A DNA stretch of 64,000 nt from Oasisia sp. SBJ-2009. Taxonomy: Eukaryota > Annelida > Polychaeta > Sabellida > Siboglinidae. Location of the stretch: contig OZ024857.1 of assembly GCA_964017155.1 (NCBI GenBank), positions 41,756,716 through 41,820,715 on the forward strand, in the 5' to 3' direction. Positions within the stretch are counted from its first letter, which is position 1; each line of letters starts with the position of its first letter. The position numbers and the translations under genes are program-made. Positions 41,301 to 53,300 of the stretch are shown piece by piece. The notes under the pieces are model-generated. The model saw nothing but the letters and a program-made list of their open reading frames with translations, made no database searches and was not told the DNA's origin.

Positions 41301-44300
41301 TATCCTGTGATTAGCACATTGAAAACTTTGGGAACACCATAACACATCGCTGATGATGCCGAAGCCTGACCCCTGCACAGAGTACTTTTGCTTCTATGTG
41401 CTTCACTGCTGAACAGTTTTAATAGATTGGTGGTACATGTATTTATTTTGAACAAACTGATCTTGATACAAATGTTCTAAGATCCGTACACCAGTTTCAG
41501 TTTGACTTTAACAGTTGTTCAAATATAAAATTATGCCGTTTATAGGACACTAATTCTGAAAATGTACAGTATATTTGTATACAAAACAACTAATCAAATT
41601 CTATTCCTTGTCATTTCAGGAGCACAGAAACCCAAGTAAGTGTATTTTATATTAACCTTAACCTCCCATCACTAATTTAGTATCTCATCTGATATACAAC
41701 AAACAATAATCCATTGTCTCTCGTCATCAGCTGTTCACCTCTGCCCCTTCAATAATACAGTTTCTTGTTTGTTTTAATGAACTTGTAAAGCACTTTTTAA
41801 GAGATAACATTGAAAAAGGTGCTATGCAAATATTCATATTATAATGATCAATTTCAGCATTCCTCTTTCTACCATCCACTTCTGTTCTGTGCTCCCTGGT
41901 AAATGTTGCTTGTTCTCTTTGTATGTTCTGCTTGTCTCAACAAACTGCCTTCATGCACTGGTGTATCTCTACATAGTTGTGTAGAGATGACAAGCCCCAC
42001 CCAAGTTTATACACACCTACCGTAATGGTATACTATACTATTATCCTGTTGTGTAGAGATGGAAACCTCCAAATTAAGTTGACTGGATGGGTGTGTGGAC
42101 GGACGGACGGACGGACGGACGGACGGACGGACGGACGGACGGACGGACGGACGGACGGACGGACGGACGGACGGACGGACGGACGGACGGACGGACGTTT
42201 TATTAAAGTTCTCATATACCATCCAATCATACTGGTCTGCCTGTACTTTTACCCTATTGAGTACAGATGGCAAGCTCCCCGAAGATCTTATTCAGCCTCC
42301 ATACTGGTCTGATTGTACTAATTGCCTTATTGTGTACAGAGGACAAGCCTCCCCAAACTTCTTAGACACCCTCCATAGTGAGTCCGTACTGGGCTGACAG
42401 TACTACCCTGTTCCATAGGGATGGCAAACCCCCCAAGTTCCTGGAGAAGCCGTCGATCAGACAAGAGGGTGGACGAATCATCATGTCCATCCTACTCGAG
42501 GCCAAGCCGGAGCCAAAGGTCACCTGGTTCCGAGGGGCGACTGCCCTCAGTTCCGGGGGACGGATCGTGATCCGGAGGGAGGCTGGATCAGCTGCGGACT
42601 CCTACAGACTCATCCTGGAAGTATCCGTGAGTAGATCTCGTGGATCATACCAGAACCTGTTGAAGATCATTCATGATACTTAACTTCCTCAGTAACACAT
42701 TAGATGTTAACATATCCATAAGTTAAGACATTTTATTTAGAGGGATTGTATTATGTAATTTTTGTGTGAAATTCATAGAATAATTGATAATAACTTAGCT
42801 GCATTTGAAATAAATTATTTGTTTATTTCTTTAATGTTTTATCAGATTCTGGAGTGTTTTGATTAAACTTGGCAACTACAACACCAGAATGGAGTAGTGG
42901 TATGTTTTGACTGTCATAAAACTGTTCTAAATATACAATAAGATGGCTCTGTGATTTAGCAATGAGCAAGTTGGCAGATAAATCATTGCAAGCTCTTTCA
43001 GTATATTCATAAAATATGTAATGGTGTCTAGGATGTATGATGTAATGGTGTCTAGGATGCATGATGTAATGGTGTCTAGGATGCATGATGTAATGGTGTC
43101 TAGGATGTATGATGTATTGGTGTCTAGGATGTATGATGTAATGGTGTCTAGGATGTATGATGTAATGGTGTCTAGGATGTATGATGTAGTGGTGTCTAGG
43201 ATGTATGATGTAATTGTGTCTAGGATGTATGATGTAATGGTGTCTAAGATGCATGATGTAATGGTATCTAGGATGTATGATGTAGTGGTGTCTAGGATGT
43301 ATGATGTAATGGTGTCTAGGATGTATGATGTAATGGTGTCTAGGATGTATGATGTAATGGTGTCTAGGATGTATGATGTAATGGTGTCTAAGATGCATGA
43401 TGTAATGGTGTCTAGGATGTATGATGTATTGGTGTCTAGGATGTATGATGTAGTGGTGTCTAGGATGTATGATGTAATGGTGTCTAGGATGTATGATGTA
43501 ATGGTGTCTAGGATGTATGATGTAATGGTGTCCAGGATGTATGATGTAATGGTGTCTAGGATGTATGATGTAATGGTGTCAAGGATGTATGATGTAATGG
43601 AGGATGTATGATGTAATGGTGTCAAGGATGTATGATGTAATGGAGGATGTATGATGTAATGGTGTCTAGCATGTATGATGTAGTGGTGTCTAGGATGTAT
43701 GATGTAATGGTGTCTAGGATGTATGATGTAATGGTGTCTAGGATGTATGATGTAATGGTGTCTAGGATGTATGATGTAATGGTGTCCAGGATGTATGATG
43801 TAATGGTGTCTAGGATGTATGATGTAATGGTGTCAAGGATGTATGATGTAATGGAGGATGTATGATGTAATGGTGTCTAGCATGTATGATGTAATGGTGT
43901 CTAGGATGTATGATGTAATGGTGTCAAGGATGTATGATGTAATGGTGTCTAGCATGTATGATGTAATGGTGTCTAGGATGTATGATGTAATAGTGTCTAG
44001 GATGTATGATGTAATGGTGTCTAGGATGTATGATGTAATGGTGTCTAGGATGTATGATGTAATGGTGTCCAGGATGTATGATGTAATGGTGTCTAGGATG
44101 TATGATGTAATGGTGTCAAGGATGTATGATGTAATGGAGGATGTATGATGTAATGGTGTCTAGCATGTATGATGTAGTGGTGTCTAGCATGTATGATGTA
44201 GTGGTGTCTAGCATGTATGATGTAATGGTGTCTAGGATGTATGATGTAGTGGTGTCTAGCATGTATGATGTAATGGTGTCTAGGATGTATGATGTAGTGG

Positions 44301-47300
44301 TGTCTAGGATGTATGATGTAATGGTGTCTAGGATGTATGATGTAATGGTGTCTAGGATGTATGATGTAATGGTGTCTAGGATGTATGATGTAATGGTGTC
44401 TAGGATGTATGATGTAATGGTGTCTAGGATGTATGATGTAATGGTGTCTAGCATGTATGATGTAATGGTGTCTAGGATGTATGATGTAGTGGTGTCTAGC
44501 ATGTATGATGTAATGGTGTCTAGGATGTATGATGTAGTGGTGTCTAGGATGTATGATGTAATGGTGTCTAGGATGTATGATGTAATGGTGTCTAGGATGT
44601 ATGATGTAATGGTGTCTAGGATGTATGATGTAATGGTGTCTAGGATGTATGATGTAATGGTGTCTAGGATGTATGATGTAATGGTGTCTAGGATGTATGA
44701 TGTAATGGTGTCTAGGATGTATGATGTAATGGTGTCTAGGATGTATGATGTAATGGTGTCTAGGATGTATGATGTAATGGTGTCTAGGATGTATGATGTA
44801 ATGGTGTCTAGGATGTATGATGTAATGGTGTCTAGGATGTATGATGTAATGGTGTCTAGCATGTATGATGTAATGGTGTCTAGGATGTATGATGTAGTGG
44901 TGTCTAGCATGTATGATGTAATGGTGTCTAGGATGTATGATGTAGTGGTGTCTAGGATGTATGATGTAGTGGTGTCTAGGATGTATGATGTAGTGGTGTC
45001 TAGGATGTATGATGTAATGGTGTCTAGGATGTATGATGTAATGGTGTCTAGGATGTATGATGTAGTGGTGTCTAGGATGTATGATGTAATGGTGTCTAGG
45101 ATGTATGATGTAATGGTGTCTAGGATGTATGATGTAATGGTGTCTAGGATGTATGATGTAGTGGTGTCTAGGATGTATGATGTAATGGTGTCAAGGATGT
45201 ATGATGTAATGGTGTCTAGGATGTATGATGTAATGGTGTCTAGGATGTATGATGTAATGGTGTCTAGGATGTATGATGTAATGGTGTCTAGGATGTATGA
45301 TGTAATGGTGTCTAGGATGTATGATGTAATGGTGTCTAGGATGTATGATGTAATGGTGTCTAGGATGTATGATGTAATGGTGTCTAGGATGTATGATGTA
45401 GTGGTGTCTAGGATGTATGATGTAGTGGTGTCTAGGATGTATGATGTAATGGTGTCTAGGATGTATGATGTAATGGTGTCTAGGATGTATGATGTAATGG
45501 TGTCTAGGATGTATGATCCTGTGCCAGAATTGATACCATCTTGGGAAGAACATGTCTTACTATAAAAATAATCAAATGGGTGGTAATTTTCATGGCATAA
45601 TTCAATACTATGAGAGAACGCAGGCACAATAAAGAGGGTGGATTTCAAGGTTGTTTATGGCAAATCATGTAACTTACTTCTGTTCACACCCAGTGCTGAC
45701 TGTTTGGCCTATCGCCTTGGGTCATCACAGGAATGACATGTTTTGGAAATCTGGTCCTGTATTTGTATGTGTGTTGCTGGAAGTGAAGCTTCAGTTACAT
45801 GATGATGTATTTATGCTCCAGGACCCAACTGCTGAGGACGGCGGCAGTTACAAGTGTACTGCACAGAATGAGTTCGGAACAAGCAATGCAAACCTGGCTC
45901 TCAACTTTGGTGAGTTTCCCATGGAGATTGGAGTAATTGTTTTTTCAATGCAAAACCATTAGCTAAAGAACCCGTTTGTTTGGATACAGTAGGTTTTGCA
46001 GAATTTGTAGATAAAGATTCCACTGAGTTGCTTGCAGGACATTTTTTATTAAACAAAATAGATAGATATATCATAAAAGGTGGGTTAATAAAGTACAAAA
46101 CAGTTGACTCTCGATAAGGGATTCCTTGTTCACTGGCCACGTGGGTTCTTTGTTCTGGGTGGTTATTCTGGTTATATAATAATTTTAATGAAAACTTTTA
46201 ACATCTTTGGTATGTAGATATATCTGTTACACAAAGTGTAACATTTCAGCATAGAAGTGATTCATCATTGTTTAGGTAAGATCATTGTTTGTACCACATA
46301 ATAATTTTATAAGTTATTGACATTTCTCTTCTATTTTGTAGAACAACTGAAGAAACAAATGTGAGTACACTGTAGTTCCTGTTTGTTCCTGTTATAGAAG
46401 CCTAAGTGTTACATTGTCATTTACTCTATTTGTAGCGTTGCATTGTTCAGTTAACTGTCATAATGTTTCTACTAAAGTTATTTGTGATTCACCATTGATC
46501 ATAAATCAGCTAAGATGCAGAGTAACTTAATTTCAACGATTTGTCATGGCCAAATTAAATAGGCATTAAGGCCATATAGAAAGTTGATGTTAGATTCATG
46601 TTTTATGGGCCATGATTTTTAAAAACTCATATTGCGATTCAAGTTGGCTGTACAGTCGGTGCATGTACTGTTTCATGTTACTAATTATGAGTTGGCACAA
46701 AAATGTGACTTAGTATTTTACTGTAGGATAACAATAATAAGATAAATTATATTGCACCTAAATCCTTAGAAAACAAGCTGCATTCAAACTGTCAACATAT
46801 GCTATAGGGATATTTTGAAGCAGTATTAAAGTTGTCAACATATATTCTAGGGACACATTTTGACTGGCCTTCCTGAATTGTATGAATTAAATGAAACTTT
46901 GCTCATACCTACAAGTCTGAATCAGCCTGACTCATTCTCCAAGTCTGCCATCCACCCACGTATTCAAGCCAATAAGCAGAGGTGCACTAAATATGCCATC
47001 AACTAGTTTATGCCTTCCAGGAAGCTCATCATCCTGAGCACACGTTAGAAAGGATATCATAAAATACTTTAGCTTTTTACCTACTCGTTTGAGTGCATGT
47101 GGGTCATATAGTGCACAGGCTATCTCTCCTCGGTTGGGATTCTGATAAGAATCTCTCTTATCTTAAAACAAAATTATTTATGTGATGAGTTTCTGTTTTT
47201 GTTTAGGAAAAATACATAAATGATGAAGGTGTGTGCATTTTAAGTGTGTAACACGTGAATGTAATGTGTCACAGGCCAATCTGTTAAATTGTGAACCAAG

Positions 47301-50300
47301 AATTTCAAAATACATAATTTCCTGGAATATACAATTAATACCAATGTTTAATTGTACCTGAAATGAATCCATTGAACTGGATGTAGTGATTGTTTGAGTT
47401 ATTTATGTACAAAGCAAAATGGGCTGATGTATTAGTGCCAAGCCAAGGGCACACTCGGTTAAACTGAGTTATTGGTGCATTAAACCAAGGCCACACTGAA
47501 CTAAACTGAGTTATTGGTCCATTAAACCAAGGCCACATTGAACTAAACTGAGTTATTGGTCCATTAAACCAAGGCCACACTGAACTAAACTGAGTTATTG
47601 GTCCATTAAACCAAGGCCACATTGAACTAAACTGCGTTATTGGTGCATAACCAAGGCCACATTGAAGTAAACTGAGTTATTGGTGCATATAACCAAGGCC
47701 AACCTGAACTAGAATTAGTTATTGGTGCAAACACAGCCCTTACTGAACTAGACTAGTGCAAGGTGATAAAATTAGTTTGCAAAGTCAAGGTTACATTCAG
47801 CTAAACTTAGTCAGTCATGTAAATCTAGGGCAACTGTAAATTAGACAGAATTATTTGCACAAAGGCAAACTTGCACGGAACAAACCTGAACCATTGCTAC
47901 AAAGCAAAGCCCACAGTGAACTAACCCAAGTTATTGGTGCTGAATGTTGACTACTTTGAACAGGACAATTATAACCAAGTACAAAATATCTTCAGTGCAT
48001 GCTGTGATAAGACAAATCAATAACTAAACACATAGCTTTATCCAGAGAACTGTCCACCCGTCATTTGGACAGGTAAAAACGGTTATAGATGGGTAGAAAA
48101 TACATGTGGACAGGTAAAAAAATGTAGGAGCAAAAAAAGGTCTTCCAAAACCATAGATATTGTCAGTTATGCCTTAGAAGAGAGTGTAAGTGGTGTCATA
48201 TGTGTGTTTGGAGTCCATTTCAGGTCATCAGACACATTTTAAAGTTTGCAAACTGTCTTAACAGTTACCATCCATGTGTCCACCAAAACATGTGTGACTG
48301 GCAATAATTTGGTCCTGCATAAAGCCCTAATTAAACATGATTCAATGTCAAATATAGGGAACTTTTCCAACATTATTTCCGTGACACACCAGTGAATGCA
48401 CCCAGTGGCGCATTCTGGTCTTGACAATTTTCAGTACCCAACTGAGAAATCGATCATAATTCTAAAGAGCAAAACAAGGAAATGAATGCAAGCAGGGCTT
48501 TATGCAGGATCAAATTATTGCCAGTCACACATGTTTTGGTGGAACCATGGATGTTAACTGTTATTGTCTGTTAAGCCAGTTTACAAATTTTTAAATGTGT
48601 CTGATGACCTGAAAAGGACTACAAACGCACATCTGACACCATTTACACTCACTTTCAAGGTATAACTAGCAATATCTATGGTTTTGGAAGACCTTTTTGC
48701 TCCTTCAATTTTGTACGTTTACCCATATTTCTACCCGTCCGCAACGGATTTTACCCGTCCAAAAGTGGTCCGTTAAGGTGTGGACTCGCAGCCCGGCCGG
48801 GGCAGGTAGAGGCCACCTGGGGGGAGAGGCCAGAGCCCCCAGCTGTGTGGGCGTTGAGTCCGGTAGGGGGGCTCCGTTAATCTGCCAGTAAACTGGGAGT
48901 GAGTGTGCCTACTGCTGCCAACTTGCCATATGCCAGATGTCGGCCGGTGCCACAGATCCTCGGAGTGTTCCCGTCGGCGCACGCCGCCATACCGTGCCAT
49001 CTTGTTGATAATTGTTTATAAGCCGGTGTGAAGTCGCCATAAACTACCCTCCCCCGAGTGCCTTCAGTATTTCGGTATGCAATTTGTTTCCGTGAATCGG
49101 CCGATTAACCTTCTAAAATTGCTGTTGAGTTCGGTGTAATGTGTTCCGTGACACGGGTGATATTGTGAATCCAAACTTAGATTGCGTGGCCTTGTAGTGA
49201 CTTATGATGGACGGCACAACTGTGCAGATGTGAAATGCGCAAAAACATTTCCGGGTAATTTAATTTTGGCAGCGAACCTGTCTTGGCAGCGAATCTGTTT
49301 TTTACAAATTGATGAAATGTGAGAATTCGTGGGTGATTGTATTAAATAGGTGATAGTTCAGTTCTATCCTATGTTATTATTTCTGCTAATTTTGCTACGT
49401 TATTTATCTTGCATCATAAACAATTATAGCAATTCATGTTTTGACATGGTAAAAGTCTTGATTAGATATTTAATATAACTTGCAGACTCGTACATGCATC
49501 AAGTGTACATACATAATACATTAAATATAATCATAAAGATGACAAAACAAAACCACAAGTACTTTTCTCATTATGATCAGTGTGATTAGTTAAAATGGAC
49601 GCAAGGAAACAAATCCTTTAAAAAACATAAAACAGGAGACATTAATAGTGCCATCAGACATGATCTATGGGCTTAGACAATAACAAAGATGTCTTCCTCG
49701 GGAATGTTAGCAGAAACATTTGCAGCCTGACAAAACATGTATTTACATATATGTATTACAAGTCCATTGGCCATGGATGTGAATTGAAAACAATATATGT
49801 ACAGGTATATATGTCAAATGTTTATGATATTTATTTTGGATGACAGTTTTTCAATTTTAAGTGATAACTTCATGGTAAGTAGCCGTCATTAGGGAAGCAT
49901 TTTACAAATGTTTAACATATATAAAACATATCGACCATATTTATGAAATGTGTAAAGGGTATATAGACAAATTGACAAGCTAAACAATGCACAATTTTTA
50001 TCAGCCAATTAACATCTTCAGGTAGCCAAACACACATTACGTTTATCTCAACATGAGCAGGCCAGTGATGGCCAAACAAACTTCGACTAAAGGTAATCTG
50101 GCCTGATTTACTCACACCCGTTTACATGTTAACGGTGATAGCAACAGGTATGTCCAAATGGCGATTGAGTGCACACGATAAGAAGTGGTGGGTGCCCGCT
50201 CGACAGCGTTTAAGCGGTGATCTCTTACAGGCTGGGTTAGAAATATCCTCTCTTAGTAGTGGTTTATGGGCTGGTGTTTGTTGATAGGGCTGGGTGGGGC

Positions 50301-53300
50301 AGTGTGTGAAAATATGCCAAGTTCTCTGGTGGCTGAGTGTACAGGCGTTTACCCAGGCTGTGATAACAGATGAGATAGACAAAAATGTCTTGGTATCGAT
50401 TTTTATGATCTGACTCTTTTTTTCTAGTAATATTTTTCATGGTGTAAGAATGGCGGTAATCCAACATTAGCTGTTGGAATTCAGAATGTTGGCTATTATG
50501 GCATTTTAGGGCATAGAACACAGTACATGCTCCCATTGGTAACAATGTTAATATGACTTATTTTAAGAAAACAGGATATTCAACTTAATGTCAACTTATT
50601 CACACCCACAGCCATTATGTCATTTATATGTTCACCTGAATAAGTGCTGTCAAAAACTGCGTACTTCTTCAAAACAGTTTCAAAATTGCATACTTCTTGC
50701 TATGTGACGATGTTTTCTAAGGCACTTGAAATATAATAATGAAATAAATCTAAATAAACACCTATGATTATATAAATGAATTTCCAGTTAGTAAATCCTA
50801 GATCACTGACCCAAGGACGGGGGTGCAGTTAGAAACAAGTGAGGAAACTTCTCTTCTCATGGGTAAAGAATGGGTAATCCATGTACAGAGCAATAATCCA
50901 CATTTGGGGGGTGTCTTCTGTAGATAATCCTAATGTGAGCCTGAGACTTGTAGCCAGGCCTCGATGGTGGTTTTGAAGGCTTGAGGGGAAGAAGCAAAGA
51001 GGGTTATTTTCGGGATCTGATTCCATAATCGTATTGCACAAGGGAAGAAGAAGGAATACCCATGGGAGTCATGCAGTCAGACACCTAGGAGGAGATGCCC
51101 TTACAATGGGTCCAAGTTAACACATTCACATGTAGCCGTGCCGTGTGTTGCAGTAAGGTGATCAAGCCAGTGATCAGCCAGGAGCCGGCTGTCAACCTTG
51201 ACTTCAGCAGTAGGATGATTGTCATCAAGTACATCGTGTCGTCGGCCGTGCCTCCCTCAGCCAACTGGTTCCTCAACGGCAAGCCTCTCAACCAGGCCGG
51301 CCGCTACGCCATGGAGATCGTCCCACACGGTGACGGTTACATCATTGTCATGACAATCAACCAGGTACGTCTGGTATACCATGTTCAGTTTATTAAGCGT
51401 ACATGCCATAATTAGCGTACACCCCTTTTCAGCACTGTCTGACATCAATCTATGTCTACTGTCACCAAAACGTATAAAATCAGATTCATCGTTTATTGTG
51501 ATTCCTTACTTGTCAACTAGTGAATCAGTGACAACATCACAAAGTTCCACCTGCATTTGCAACCTATGCACCCCTTTGACCATATAATCAAAAACATCAT
51601 CTGGATGAATAAATCATTTCTAGACAATTTATATTGATATGTTAGTTTATAATGGAAATAGCAAATGTAGTGTCTCCATCTGGTGGATGACACTGGCGGA
51701 AACAGTAAAACTACACTAGTGTCACTAGGTGGAGCCACCATTTTGTCATCAATGATGCATGTGTAATCATGAATTTTGCTTAACTTGTATGCTTAATAGA
51801 ACAATACAGTACATCTTCACCTTCCTCATAGTCCATTGTGGTGAAGCCACATCACTTGATCAGTTCTGTCAGTTTATCTCTGTCATGACACTGTGCTAGA
51901 CTTGTGCATCTTTAGGTGTGTCATCTCAAGAGTTATGGGAGAATTATTTTTTTGAACAGAAACAGTGGTAATAGTAGCAATTCAAAGTAATTAAATAAAC
52001 TCTAAGAATGATGATGTCATGGTTATGATAATCATTTATATACTGGGTGTAAGCAGTATAACGTATACACGTGTCATGTTTCCAGGCTTCTCGCAGTGAC
52101 TCTGGTGAATACAAGTGTGTCATCAAGAACGACGCCGGGGAAATTATCAAGATGCTGCCAATCGACTTCGAATGTGAGTTGATCTGGTTATTAATTGTTT
52201 TTAATATTTACATATATTTTATTGAGTGCATTTATTATATGACTAATACCCTTAATGTTTAGTATTTTTTGGAAGAATTCAGTTATTTTTAGTATGGCAT
52301 AGTTTTTATGATGGAACTTAAGGTATGTTACTGAACTTGCTGGTTGTAAAATACAGTCTTACGAAAAACATTCTTAACCTAAGGCAATGATAAATTTCCT
52401 TCCTTTCAAGATATTTATTCAAATTATATATTAATCTTCATAACAAGAAAGAAATGATAGGAATTATTTATGCACATGATGTAATTATTGGGCAATAGTT
52501 TTATGATGATGACTAGTTTTTGTTTGCAACACTGTGTGAGAGACTTGTCTTATACATCTGACTGTTTCTGTTCAGCACCAGAAGAGAAGAAGCAAGAGGA
52601 AGAAGCCAAGAAGAAGAAGGCAGAAGAAGAAGCGAAGAAAAAGAAGGATGCTGAAGACAAAAAGAAGAAGGAAGCTGAAGAGAAGAAGAAGAAGGAAGCT
52701 GATGAGAAGAAGAAGAAGGATGAAGAAGCGAAGAAGAAGAAGGATGAAGAAGCGAAGAAGAAGAAGGATGAAGAAGCGAAGAAGAAGAAGGATGAAGAAG
52801 CGAAGAAGAAGGATGCTGAAGACAAAAAGAAGAAGGAAGAAGAAGATAAGAAGAAAGCAGCAGCTGAATTAGAAATTAAGAAGAAGAAGGAAGCAGAGGA
52901 GTTAGCATTGAAGAAGAAGAAGGAAGCAGATGAGTTGGCCCTTAAGAAGAAGAAGGAAGAGGAAGAGAATAAGAAGGCTGAGGAGGCCAAGAAGAAGGAA
53001 GCAGACAAAGGAAAGAATGGTAGGGTTCTTCTATTCTTTCACTCTTGGCTCATTGTTGGTAAACACTACTTCACAGTATTTACGGTACCTAATTGCACAC
53101 CAACACTTAAGCATTTAGCGTATGTCTAAATATATTGTAAGTTGGGCTAAACCAAAAATTGACACTTTTATAACTTAGTAGGCAAAGAAAACGTTTGGTA
53201 AGAAAAAACCATCCCTTTGCCAGATGGCTAAATAAAACAATTTGATACAGGATGATAAATTGATATTGAAACATTGTTAAACTGGTCTGAGATAATCCAC

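Larger units (their letters stand above)
46361..51153 (+). other. 4.8 kb intron between exons 9 and 10
   Basis: Holds the 42 bp minisatellite, two hAT-like MITE copies and a CpG-rich block. The stretches 46361-47430 and 49100-51150 show no supported gene. Confidence 0.75.

Noticed and set aside
40974..41378. 134-codon minus-strand ORF with many Cys residues
   Set aside because: No recognisable motif, no splice context, and AT-rich composition like the surrounding intron.
43021..45515. CRISPR array
   Set aside because: The repeats are directly adjacent without unique spacers, and the surroundings are eukaryotic gene structure.
44116..45648. 510-codon minus-strand ORF of SYILDTIT repeats and the 474-codon plus ORF of MYDVMVSR repeats
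   Set aside because: Both arise from the 24 bp tandem unit, whose length is divisible by three. All frames without a stop stay open, and the array lies inside an intron bounded by good splice sites.
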